The translations under genes were made by a program, and so were the position numbers. The notes below the pieces were generated by a model that was given only the letters and a program-made list of their open reading frames with translations, was not told the origin of the DNA and made no database searches. From an uncultured Prevotellaceae bacterium (GTDB lineage Bacteria; Bacteroidota; Bacteroidia; Bacteroidales; Bacteroidaceae), in NCBI GenBank assembly GCA_946415365.1, contig CAMKSE010000003.1:168174-232173 (forward strand): a stretch of DNA of 64,000 bases, read 5' to 3'. This document shows positions 23,776-31,740 of the stretch, piece after piece. The first letter of the stretch is position 1, and each line of letters starts with the position of its first letter.

Positions 23776-24984
23776 CTATAAAAGCTTTTCCAAATCTTCC
23801 ACTGATGGCAGGACTTTTTTCAATCTGTCATCCATATCAGCAGAGGTTTTATAGGTAGCTACACCCATCGGGCGGTCATAGTCTTGGATTACATACTCCA
23901 CAAACTTCTTGTTGGCACTCTTACAGAGCACGATACCAATTGATGGATTTTCATTGGGCTTGCGTACCTCGTCATCCAATATTCTTAGATAACCAGCCAA
24001 CTGTCCCAAATACGCAGTCTTGAATGGCCCGTCTTTGAGTTCCACGCAGACGAGGGCTGACAACTCCCTGTTGAAAAACAGTAAGTCTGGGAATTGCTCT
24101 ACACCAAACTTCTCCAGATGGTATTGGTTGCCAACAAAAGTGAAGTCCTTACCAAAAGTCATGATGAAGTTCTTCACATTGTTGATAATACCCTGTTCTA
24201 TCAATTTCTCATCCCTATCCTTGTCCCTGACGAACAGCTCTTCCGTGTTGATATAGTCCAACAGATACTCGTCTTTGAACATCGCTATAGTCCGATATGC
24301 CAGTAATTGGTCAGGTATGGTCTTCTTGAAATTGTTGGGTAACTGTCCCTGATGATTATACAGACCGTCTTTCATCAACTGCTCTAAATCCTCTGACTTT
24401 ACTTTGTAGTCTGCCGCAAATTGGATGTAGAACTTACGTTCCTCATACGATTTCACTTGCGAAAGAATGGTTGTATGGTGAGTGAAGCTGATACTGAGGA
24501 AGGCCACAACTGGGAAATCTGGTAAATTCGTCAGTTGCAACTGGCGAATATCGTCATCCACTTGCAATTCGGCAGTTTGAACTGCCGGATTGGTTGGCAT
24601 TTCGTCAGTCCGACCTGACGATTCCGTGTTAATTCCTGTAAATTCGGCAGTTCCGCCTGCCGAATTGTAGTTCTCCAGGATCCTCCATTCCTCATAGAAT
24701 GTACGCATGTTCTTTAGGTTGCGTTCTGAGAAACCTTTCAGCCCTGGAAGTTCCTTTCTTAGCTGTTCACTGATGGCAGTCAAAGCTCCCTTACCCCAGT
24801 TCTTCTTTCTGGTGTTGGCCGAAACATAGCGTCCAATACCATAGTAGAGGGCAAGTTGTTCTTGATTAATCGCCTTCAGTGCTCTCTGTTGGCTCTGCAA
24901 TATGGCAGCCTTAATAACCTGCACAGCATTTGCAGTAGCATCCGTAGTGATTAACTCTTTCTTATCTTCAATTTCTTCCTTCAT
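23776..24984 (-). CDS. YhcG/DUF1016-type PD-(D/E)xK nuclease
   Basis: The start is set at the ATG at 24984 (402 residues), because the upstream TTG of the open frame coincides with a promoter-like CTTTGCAAA sequence. The N-terminal half is the DUF1016 winged-helix part (LALYYGIGRYVSANTRKKNWGKGALTAISEQLRKELPGLKGFSERNLKNMRTFYEEW). The C-terminal half has the nuclease core: FGVEQFPDLLFFNRELSALVCVELKDGPFKTAYLGQL, with Asp and E-L-K in order. Such proteins occur on mobile elements and near restriction systems. A DNA-cleaving or genome-defence role is inferred. It lies at the tRNA end of the element as likely cargo. Confidence 0.85.
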   Translation of the reverse strand: MKEEIEDKKELITTDATANAVQVIKAAILQSQQRALKAINQEQLALYYGIGRYVSANTRKKNWGKGALTAISEQLRKELPGLKGFSERNLKNMRTFYEEWRILENYNSAGGTAEFTGINTESSGRTDEMPTNPAVQTAELQVDDDIRQLQLTNLPDFPVVAFLSISFTHHTTILSQVKSYEERKFYIQFAADYKVKSEDLEQLMKDGLYNHQGQLPNNFKKTIPDQLLAYRTIAMFKDEYLLDYINTEELFVRDKDRDEKLIEQGIINNVKNFIMTFGKDFTFVGNQYHLEKFGVEQFPDLLFFNRELSALVCVELKDGPFKTAYLGQLAGYLRILDDEVRKPNENPSIGIVLCKSANKKFVEYVIQDYDRPMGVATYKTSADMDDRLKKVLPSVEDLEKLL

Positions 24985-25074
24985 ATTTCGCTTGCCATAT
25001 TTATAACGTTTTGTTTCTTGTTCTATTGTTTGCAAAGTAAATCATCAAAACCGTCCCCATGATCCATGAAAACA

Positions 25075-25530
25075 CTATTCTTGTTCAACATTTGCGTTTG
25101 GACTCGAATTCGTTGGTATTTGGTCTTGTAGCCATTTGTGTGCTGAATTGTAAAAATTGCCGTTTAACATTTTAGCCCTTTTTGTATGTGCGTTTTCTTC
25201 AATTCCAATCCGCTTCAACATAATTTTTATATTGTCATCTGAATATTCCATTGTTTTATACAAGTCAGGAACTGTTTTATTCATGATTAATCGAATTTTA
25301 AACAAACCGGAGTTGCTATATGGCCCAATTCCGTCTTTTTCCAAAACAGATACTATACTTTGAAGAGCCATTCCTTCTTCGGTATCAACATACTTCTTTT
25401 CTTTAACAAAAGCATAAGTTCTTCCTTTGACATGTTTCATTTGGGTGTCTGTTAAACTTTCCTTTATTGCAGGAATGAAAAATACTAATATGCCACCCAG
25501 AATAAGTAATATAATTAAAAAGACATTCAT
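25075..25530 (-). CDS. small membrane-anchored protein of unknown function
   Basis: A 151-residue protein with one N-terminal hydrophobic helix (NVFLIILLILGGILVFFIPAI) and no cleavage site, so it is probably anchored with the rest facing the periplasm or the cytosol. The soluble part is charged and helical (MKHVKGRTYAFVKEKKYVDTEEGMALQSIVSVLEKDG...IKIMLKRIGIEE). I recognise no family. It lies 113 bp downstream of the WG-repeat gene, in the same AT-rich part of the element, and may form one cargo unit with it. Confidence 0.65.
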   Translation of the reverse strand: MNVFLIILLILGGILVFFIPAIKESLTDTQMKHVKGRTYAFVKEKKYVDTEEGMALQSIVSVLEKDGIGPYSNSGLFKIRLIMNKTVPDLYKTMEYSDDNIKIMLKRIGIEENAHTKRAKMLNGNFYNSAHKWLQDQIPTNSSPNANVEQE

Positions 25531-25643
25531 ATTAATATATGTTTGTATTAAACGTTATTGCTATTGAAAATGATAATTATAATAGTTCTTTTTCTTTAAT
25601 GATAAACACTTCTAACGCATGAACTCACTGAGAGTTCCCCAGT

Positions 25644-28600
25644 TCAATAACCTAAAAAACCGTAATCGCCATCAAAACCGTCAGGCATATCACCATACAT
25701 TCCATCAGTCATTGCATCCCAAGTGTCTCTTGCATAGTCATGGTCATCGTAATCGCCATAATCTTCTGAATAGTCTGCTTCCTTCATTCTGTAATCGTTA
25801 GCAAACCAATAAATATCTTTGAATCTTGAACAGGAATAATTTGATTCTTGCTGAGAAACTTTACGGATAAAGGAACCATCAAAAATATCATGTTTAGGCA
25901 AAATAATATTACTCAGATTTGATTCCACGTCTTTACATTCTATCTTAAGTCCTCCAAATGCTGCATTTTCAATGAGTTCTGATGTTTTAATTTTTCTTAT
26001 AGCCTCTATGTGGAAACTTTTATCATTCAAAGAGTAAAGTGAAAGATTTGAAAAATCATCGTCTAATTCTTTAGCTACAAAATAAAAACCATTTACAGGA
26101 TAGGTCATAAATAAGAACTCTGCATTGACAATGATATCATTATAATTCCTTATACCTATTTTATTCTCTTCAGAGAAAAAGAATGTGGATTCACTTATAA
26201 ACTCAATTCTTTGATAGAATGGAGATTGATCACCGTTGGAGACTTTCAAAGCGGCAAATTGTTGAAACTCTTCTTCATTACAATCTGCAATAATAATATT
26301 ATTTCCTTCTATTTTGGCAAAGCCTTTAGCCATAACACTAATGGGCATATTATAAACATATGTCTTTTTCTTATCTTGTTGTTTAACTTCAATTTTGCAT
26401 ATAGCTCCTTTCTTAAATGCAACTTGTTCACCATTAGAATCTCTTATGATAGATTTTAAATTACGGTCAAGAAACAGCCAAAGTCCTATACCGCGTTTAA
26501 AAATGTAATCATGATAATATATATTATTCCATTCATCTACTAATTCAGAATAGTTTTCCCAGTTGCCTCCCAAAAAGAAAATATATACTTCATTATCTTT
26601 GTTATAGCGAAACTCTGAAAAACCACCAAATATCAGTTCGCCAGTAAGCGAATATAAATCATATACCCCGCTATAATCCGACCCGTATGAACTGTCATCA
26701 TGGCAAAGCATGCTGCCATCTCGTCCTGCCAACAAATATCCATCTTGTATTTTATAACAATCGTATTTAGGATTAACCAAAACTTTCCCCTTATTATTCA
26801 TTACACCCCATGTTGCCAAATCAATTTTGCTGAAAAAATTTCCAACACAGAAATCCTCTTCATACCCGTTATATCCAAAGAAAATTAGATCATCCTCAAT
26901 CTTTAGATGTTCATATATAGATGGAATTCTTTCCGTACCATCTTCAGACAAAATGCCGTATCTTCCAGTGGATGCATTTTGTACTATTTCACCAGCAAAT
27001 GAAAGAGGAAGTTTACTTGAATATTTAATACCAACGATTTCTCTTCCAGAAATATCAAGAACGCCCCAAGCGTTACCCTTTTTTACATCAAAATTGCCAT
27101 CTTCTCTTTTTTCAATACTATCAAATTGGAAAGGAACTGTAACATATCCTTTTGAACTAATAAAACCATATTTGCCTTTTTTTGAAGCTTGTATTCTTTC
27201 AAAATTATAATCAAAGATTTCACATTGTTTATCAAGGTCCGTAAACTCAGACAATTCGCCGTATATTTCTCCAGTATGGTCAACAATAGTATATCCTCCA
27301 ATTGTAGTCAATTCACATTTCCAAATTACATTATATTCTTTTTTATCTTGTAGTTTAACACCAAAATAAAGTTGTGCATCGTCTAAAATCTTAATTTCTT
27401 CAAAAATAACAGGAACATCTGTTTTCATTATTGAACAAGATTCGTGACTTTGTAATACTAACGTCTTCGCACCCCACAACTCTCCTTTATTCAAAAGGGC
27501 GACATGACCACCTTCAAATATAATTCTGTCATATTCACATGGAATAATAATCTCACCCACATCCCCTTGAAAAACTCCCCATTTATTATCCCGCTTTACT
27601 GCAAAACTTATATTTGTGAGTTTCCGTATTATTGTATAACGACTATTCGCAATAATGCCATCATTGACAGAAAACAATTCACAATAATTATCACCATGCA
27701 AAATAAAAAGTTTTTCAAAATCAAATTTTGACTCATTGGTTATAGAGATACGGTGATTATTGTTTGATTGGGCATATATTATTTCTATACAAAGCAACTT
27801 TGATTTTTCCTCTGTGTCAAATTTACAATCTTTGTTATATTTTCCATATATCAATGGATTATGCACACCGCCATAAATATTGTCATCTATTGTAGCACAC
27901 TCTATTTTATTATAGGATGGACTAATGAGGATACTACCATCACTTTCTAGTACTCCCAACTTCTTATCTTTCGCTACTACAATCTTATCCTTGATTACAC
28001 TGACAGCATCATACAGAAAATTTGCTACTCTTTTATTAGATTGAGTTATTACGCCCCATCTACCGTTTGACGATACTGCTAAATAATATTCAGAAAGAAT
28101 TTCTGCTTTTCCATCAAACAGTTTTATTCCTTGTTTATTATACCAAGAAGGCTTATTTAATGCATAGTATTCATTTATTGGAGATGCTGAAACCCTGTTA
28201 TTATTAACTGGGATGTATTTGTATTTTAATTCACACTCTGCCTCTTCAAAACATCCATAAAAGGATGGATCACCATGTGAAATATACTTGTATTTAAAAT
28301 CTATGACAACATTTTCGTTATTATCAATTACCCCAAATTGCCAAGAAGAATCATTGTCAAGTCTAACAACAAAACGGTCATTTGCAGTGCAATATATTTC
28401 TGAATATATACATTGTATCATATAATTCCCTGTAGAATCTATGACACCAAGTTTGTTGTTTTCTTTAACAATCAAATAATCATGTGAACTTGTAACACCT
28501 TCTCCTCTATAGACTTGTTCCCCTTTTGAGTTAAACCAAACCTCGTCCTCTTTAAATGAGTATTCATATATATGCCCATCTGTATCCATATTACAGTGGG

Positions 28601-28994
28601 AATACTTCCTTTTAGAATGAGCACCAACAAAGCACTGAATAAAATGGTGGGCATTTCTGATGAATTTATATTCAAATGGTATTATAATCGTACCCTGATT
28701 ATCAATGACCCCAAATGACCAGTCGTTTCCTTCTGTTTTTTTTCTTACGGCAAAAAGATTATCCGTAAGATGATATGCTTCTTCATATATGAAAGGAATT
28801 ATAACATTTCCGTATTGATCAATGACGCCAGTTTTCCCATCTTTCAAAACGCTTGCATATGAAACGATATCCTCTGAAAATAATGAGCCAAAAAACAATT
28901 GCCCCTCATCGTATTTAGGTTCTATAACAATGTTTCCAGACTTGTCTTTGTATCCAATTTTGTTGTTGACTTCTATTTTTTCAAATTGTGCCAT
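25644..28994 (-). CDS. giant WG-repeat protein
   Basis: A 1116-residue soluble protein built largely of WG repeats: units of 35-45 residues with W/F-G-V-I-D-x-x-G-x-x-x-I-P-x-x-Y (IGYKDKSGNIVIEPKYD, TGVIDQYGNVIIPFIYE, FGVIDNQGTIIIPFEYK, LGVIDSTGNYMIQCIYS, WGVLDISGREIVGIKYS, WGVMNNKGKVLVNPKYD and more). At least a dozen are visible, some degenerate. The last 100 residues leave the pattern and end in an acidic, Asp/Tyr-rich tail (SEDYGDYDDHDYARDTWD). There is no signal peptide. WG-repeat proteins are thought to be protein-binding scaffolds; the role is unknown. The gene is much richer in A+T than the chromosome around the element, which indicates separate ancestry. Confidence 0.85.
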   Translation of the reverse strand: MAQFEKIEVNNKIGYKDKSGNIVIEPKYDEGQLFFGSLFSEDIVSYASVLKDGKTGVIDQYGNVIIPFIYEEAYHLTDNLFAVRKKTEGNDWSFGVIDNQGTIIIPFEYKFIRNAHHFIQCFVGAHSKRKYSHCNMDTDGHIYEYSFKEDEVWFNSKGEQVYRGEGVTSSHDYLIVKENNKLGVIDSTGNYMIQCIYSEIYCTANDRFVVRLDNDSSWQFGVIDNNENVVIDFKYKYISHGDPSFYGCFEEAECELKYKYIPVNNNRVSASPINEYYALNKPSWYNKQGIKLFDGKAEILSEYYLAVSSNGRWGVITQSNKRVANFLYDAVSVIKDKIVVAKDKKLGVLESDGSILISPSYNKIECATIDDNIYGGVHNPLIYGKYNKDCKFDTEEKSKLLCIEIIYAQSNNNHRISITNESKFDFEKLFILHGDNYCELFSVNDGIIANSRYTIIRKLTNISFAVKRDNKWGVFQGDVGEIIIPCEYDRIIFEGGHVALLNKGELWGAKTLVLQSHESCSIMKTDVPVIFEEIKILDDAQLYFGVKLQDKKEYNVIWKCELTTIGGYTIVDHTGEIYGELSEFTDLDKQCEIFDYNFERIQASKKGKYGFISSKGYVTVPFQFDSIEKREDGNFDVKKGNAWGVLDISGREIVGIKYSSKLPLSFAGEIVQNASTGRYGILSEDGTERIPSIYEHLKIEDDLIFFGYNGYEEDFCVGNFFSKIDLATWGVMNNKGKVLVNPKYDCYKIQDGYLLAGRDGSMLCHDDSSYGSDYSGVYDLYSLTGELIFGGFSEFRYNKDNEVYIFFLGGNWENYSELVDEWNNIYYHDYIFKRGIGLWLFLDRNLKSIIRDSNGEQVAFKKGAICKIEVKQQDKKKTYVYNMPISVMAKGFAKIEGNNIIIADCNEEEFQQFAALKVSNGDQSPFYQRIEFISESTFFFSEENKIGIRNYNDIIVNAEFLFMTYPVNGFYFVAKELDDDFSNLSLYSLNDKSFHIEAIRKIKTSELIENAAFGGLKIECKDVESNLSNIILPKHDIFDGSFIRKVSQQESNYSCSRFKDIYWFANDYRMKEADYSEDYGDYDDHDYARDTWDAMTDGMYGDMPDGFDGDYGFLGY

Positions 28995-29135
28995 AGGTGT
29001 TTATTTATAATAATTCAACAATAGTTATTTGGATCTACATGAGAGCAGTTTTCTCATAGCTCCTATGATATATTTATGCCAATAGACTCAGGGACCTATG
29101 TGTATTGTCATATTCTATACTTTTCTTCCTGTTTG

Positions 29136-29342
29136 TTATTTCGTTGATACTAATAACTCCCTCACATCCACGTCGAGATGTTTGGCGATGTCGAATAGTT
29201 GCTCCACTGATGGCTGAACCTTGTTGGTCATCCATCGCGATACTGTTCCAATGTTGCGCCCCATCTGTTCAGAGAGCCATGTACCAGTCTTCTCTTTTTC
29301 AGCCAGTACGATCTTTAGTCTATTATAATGTTGCCTATCCAT
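29136..29342 (-). CDS. XRE-family HTH repressor-like protein
   Basis: A 68-residue protein from the ATG at 29342. It is one helix-turn-helix domain of the Cro/CI type: LKIVLAEKEKTGTWLSEQMGRNIGTVSRWMTNKVQPSVEQLFDIAKHLDVDVRELL. A longer open frame exists, but its beginning lies in the promoter. Upstream, a palindrome at 29386-29407 covers the -7 box, so the gene is likely autoregulated. In an element of this size it is the natural candidate for the switch controlling excision or the replication genes. The gene order (regulator between cargo and DNA-metabolism genes) fits that role. Confidence 0.85.
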   Translation of the reverse strand: MDRQHYNRLKIVLAEKEKTGTWLSEQMGRNIGTVSRWMTNKVQPSVEQLFDIAKHLDVDVRELLVSTK

Positions 29343-29385
29343 GTCGCTTTTAGTTACTCGTCGCCTAACATTGGGCGTTTCGTGT

Positions 29386-29407
29386 GCAAATTTAATAAAT
29401 AATTTGC
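29386..29407. promoter_or_regulatory. palindromic operator over the XRE promoter
   Basis: Arms GCAAATT (29386-29392) and AATTTGC (29401-29407) are perfect. The -7 box TAAATTTG (minus strand, 29387-29394) lies inside, and TTTG at 29415-29418 is 20 nt upstream of it. Confidence 0.65.
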
Positions 29408-29557
29408 AATGAAACAAACAATATGGCGTTTTTCTTAGGAAATAAAAAAAAGGGATGGCTGAGCTTGCTCAATTTCTCGCTATCCTGTTCTCCCAAAATG
29501 GATTTTTGGGGTATTAGGCTGCCCCTAAAAAATTAGTCCACACAAAGGCAAGCCTTT

Positions 29558-29914
29558 TTAAGTGGAATCCTCGTTGATTTCAGAGATAGAATTGAGTGGA
29601 GCAATTGCCAGATTTAGAATACGGACGGTGACTCTTCGATACTCCCTTTTGACTTCAATGACACCCATCTTTTGTAGTGATTTCAAGAATATCATAACTG
29701 TCTTCCTGTCCCAGTTCCAACGTTCGGATAGATCTTGATAAGCTATGAAAAAGGGAATCTCAAGGGCATAATATCCGAACACTTTAAAGTCCTTGATTTG
29801 TTGTTCGTATAGATCCAAAAAAGCGTAGAATCGTGATGTGCGGCCAGGCAATGACTTGGCCAAGAATGGGAATAAATCCGCATTGAGTTTAGTAAAAATG
29901 ATGTTCTGATTCAT
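29558..29914 (-). CDS. winged-helix protein of the element
   Basis: A 118-residue protein. The segment FFIAYQDLSERWNWDRKTVMIFLKSLQKMGVIEVKREYRRVTVRI has the helix-helix-strand-wing pattern of winged-helix DNA-binding domains that prepare or regulate replication in small mobile elements. The N-terminal part (TSRFYAFLDLYEQQIKDFKVFGYYALEIP) is unassigned. Its ATG overlaps the stop of the preceding gene by 4 bp, so it belongs to the 31.6-29.6 kb operon. Function is inferred only from fold. Confidence 0.6.
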   Translation of the reverse strand: MNQNIIFTKLNADLFPFLAKSLPGRTSRFYAFLDLYEQQIKDFKVFGYYALEIPFFIAYQDLSERWNWDRKTVMIFLKSLQKMGVIEVKREYRRVTVRILNLAIAPLNSISEINEDST

Positions 29915-30522
29915 GATTGTATGCTATGTCTTATCGGGGCATCTGCCTCGTTGATTCTCTGTTGAAGTTCTCGTTCGTGTGCCGCTAATATCAACTCGCG
30001 TTCACTGCAAAAGGACTTGACGCTTCTCACAATAGTCTGTGGGTCAAAGTAGCCATAGAATCGTTCATAGAGACCAGCCTTAAAGTTGAAAAAGAAGAGC
30101 ATCACCTCATCGGTTTTCAACAATTTATACCTACTTGCTATAGCCGATGCTACCAGTCTGATCTGGTCTTTGCTTGCATCTTCTTTCAGACCACAGCAGA
30201 CACTTACGTCTGCAATTTGAGGCACAAGCCACATGGCAGACGCAAACCTTCCGTATGTTGCATCGAGCAAACCCAGCCAGGGCGAATTACCAAGAATGCA
30301 CTCTTCTGCTTCTTGGCATAAATAGAGTTGCCGAGCAGGAGGATTTGCCTTTGCAAACTCTTCAAATGTTGGATACTTCTGTAGAAGAACAGACACTTTC
30401 TGAGTAAGTTCAGGATTGTTCTGATACTGTGCCGAATTCGCTGATAACTTCTGCAGCGGAACAATATACGTCCCGTTTTCTCTTTTCATCTTCATTAGTT
30501 CTTGGCCTATTGTTGATTCCAT
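29911..30522 (-). CDS. conserved mobile-element protein, unknown function
   Basis: A 203-residue protein with no signal or membrane helix. Features visible: YPTFEEFAKANPPARQLYLCQEAEECILGNSPWLGLLDATYG, a run of small hydrophobic helices, and a Glu/Arg-rich C-terminus (CSERELILAAHERELQQRINEAD). It resembles proteins found next to DUF6291 genes in Bacteroidales elements, but I cannot name a family with certainty. Its start lies 113 bp inside the previous gene in another frame; internal Met12 (30489) would shorten the overlap only to 80 bp. The following gene overlaps by 4 bp. Confidence 0.6.
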   Translation of the reverse strand: MESTIGQELMKMKRENGTYIVPLQKLSANSAQYQNNPELTQKVSVLLQKYPTFEEFAKANPPARQLYLCQEAEECILGNSPWLGLLDATYGRFASAMWLVPQIADVSVCCGLKEDASKDQIRLVASAIASRYKLLKTDEVMLFFFNFKAGLYERFYGYFDPQTIVRSVKSFCSERELILAAHERELQQRINEADAPIRHSIQS

Positions 30523-31189
30523 CTTGACTAACGTTTATTGGGTGATTCTCCCAGTATCTTTCTGAGAGGAAATTATTAAAGTTTTTGCGATATCTGATCT
30601 CTGGTGTACTGGCTATATAGCCAGGAAGGTATGTGAGAATGGCTGTCCGGTCTTGATCTGTCAGTTCATTCCACATAGTTTTAATGGAATTTTTATCACC
30701 AACAGGTTTCCCATACATCTCCCAGACAGTTTCAAATGAGACATCTGTCTCTTTATTGATGATTATAGCGTTAGCGGTATCATCATCATTATCATTCTTA
30801 TTTTCATTTTCATTTTCATTACCATTATCTTTTTTATTGTTACTCTTATTATCATTATTATTTAGGCATCCATTCGCTTGTGATGGGACGCCATCATTTG
30901 CGCTCGGATGCGATTGCACACATTGGCTCAGATTTGTATAGCGTTTGCGTGCGTTGGCACTGTTTCGTTCACATCGCTCTTCGTACTTCTTATGATCACG
31001 ATCAATCTGATTGCAAAGCATAGAGAATAGTGCTATCAATGCTGTGTCTGACGAGGTGAGCTGCTGGCCATCCCTTGCGTAGCGGAATACGCCTTTGATT
31101 AGGATACCAGCCTGCTCGTCAGTCAGATGTTCGATGGCAACGATGCTGTCAAGATAAAGAATGATACTCTTGATTTCTTTCATCACCAT
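30410..31189 (-). CDS. DUF6291-like replication-type protein
   Basis: A 259-residue protein. The N-terminal 85 residues (IILYLDSIVAIEHLTDEQAGILIKGVFRYARDGQQLTSSDTALIALFSMLCNQIDRDHKKYEERCERNSANARKR) match what I know as DUF6291, a domain at the start of phage and element replication proteins. A 40-residue Asn/Asp/Glu/Lys low-complexity linker follows, then a second domain (FETVWEMYGKPVGDKNSIKTMWNELTDQDRTAILTYLPGYI) typical of helicase-loader or replication-initiator C-termini. Its ATG overlaps the stop of the excisionase-like gene (TAATG). The linker is encoded by repetitive T/A-rich DNA at about 30775-30870 and may vary in length. Confidence 0.7.
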   Translation of the reverse strand: MVMKEIKSIILYLDSIVAIEHLTDEQAGILIKGVFRYARDGQQLTSSDTALIALFSMLCNQIDRDHKKYEERCERNSANARKRYTNLSQCVQSHPSANDGVPSQANGCLNNNDNKSNNKKDNGNENENENKNDNDDDTANAIIINKETDVSFETVWEMYGKPVGDKNSIKTMWNELTDQDRTAILTYLPGYIASTPEIRYRKNFNNFLSERYWENHPINVSQDGINNRPRTNEDEKRKRDVYCSAAEVISEFGTVSEQS

Positions 31190-31578
31190 TACATTTTTCC
31201 GTTGACCAACTGTTTAATGTCTGATGTACGATACATCACCTTACGTCCTATCTTGACTGGCACCAGATAGTTCTTCTTTGCCCAAAGCCAGAGAGTCGTA
31301 TCACTCACATTAAACTTTTCTTTAACATCCTGCTTGGTTAGCAGTTCATCGTCATCCTCATTCTCGTCAGTCATCTGAAGACTGTTCTCGGCGAGGATAT
31401 AATTTGAGAGTTCACGGGCAAAGGCGATTGCACCCTTTTCCGTCAGAGTCAGGGAGATGTGCTGCTCCCCTTTGGCAATTACAGACACGAGATGCTTTGC
31501 AAACATCTCACTTTCTTCGTTTGGTTCAAAAGTGCTAACCTTGTCAGCTTCCTTTTGCATAAAATTATACTTCGTCAT
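31189..31578 (-). CDS. excisionase-like HTH protein
   Basis: A 129-residue protein from the ATG at 31578; the longer open frame starts with a TTG that is part of the -7 box TACCTTTG (31606-31613), so it cannot be the real start. The C-terminal 55 residues are a MerR/AlpA/Xis-type helix-turn-helix (LLTKQDVKEKFNVSDTTLWLWAKKNYLVPVKIGRKVMYRTSDIKQLV). The N-terminal half is a small alpha/beta region seen in similar Bacteroides proteins. It is encoded next to the integrase and presumably bends DNA to favour excision, or regulates the integrase. It is the first gene of the operon running to 29558. Confidence 0.8.
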   Translation of the reverse strand: MTKYNFMQKEADKVSTFEPNEESEMFAKHLVSVIAKGEQHISLTLTEKGAIAFARELSNYILAENSLQMTDENEDDDELLTKQDVKEKFNVSDTTLWLWAKKNYLVPVKIGRKVMYRTSDIKQLVNGKM

Positions 31579-31605
31579 CTTGAAAACAATTAAAATTTGT
31601 GGCTG

Positions 31606-31613
31606 CAAAGGTA
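31606..31613 (-). promoter_or_regulatory. -7 box of the excisionase-led operon
   Basis: TACCTTTG on the minus strand, 28 bp before the ATG at 31578. Confidence 0.65.
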
Positions 31614-31664
31614 TCCCAACAATATGACACTAAAAGGAATTTGAGCAAATCCTCTAAAATTTAA

Positions 31665-31706
31665 CATTTCCGTATGGCATTAAATGTTAAATACCATACG
31701 GAAATG
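31665..31706. repeat. 13-bp inverted repeat between xis-like and int genes
   Basis: Arms CATTTCCGTATGG (31665-31677) and CCATACGGAAATG (31694-31706) are perfect complements around 16 nt that include a second palindromic pair, ATTTAACATT/AATGTTAAAT, offset from the first. No T tract follows, so a protein-binding site is as likely as a terminator. Confidence 0.75.
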
Positions 31707-31740
31707 TGCGTTACACCTTATTATAATAGTATAGTATTCG

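Noticed and set aside
29418..29557. Possible gene or RNA in the gap between XRE and winged-helix genes
   Set aside because: I see neither a promoter-linked frame nor a stable structure.
30775..30870. T/A-rich short repeats as a regulatory repeat
   Set aside because: They lie inside the DUF6291-like gene and encode its Asn/Asp/Glu linker.
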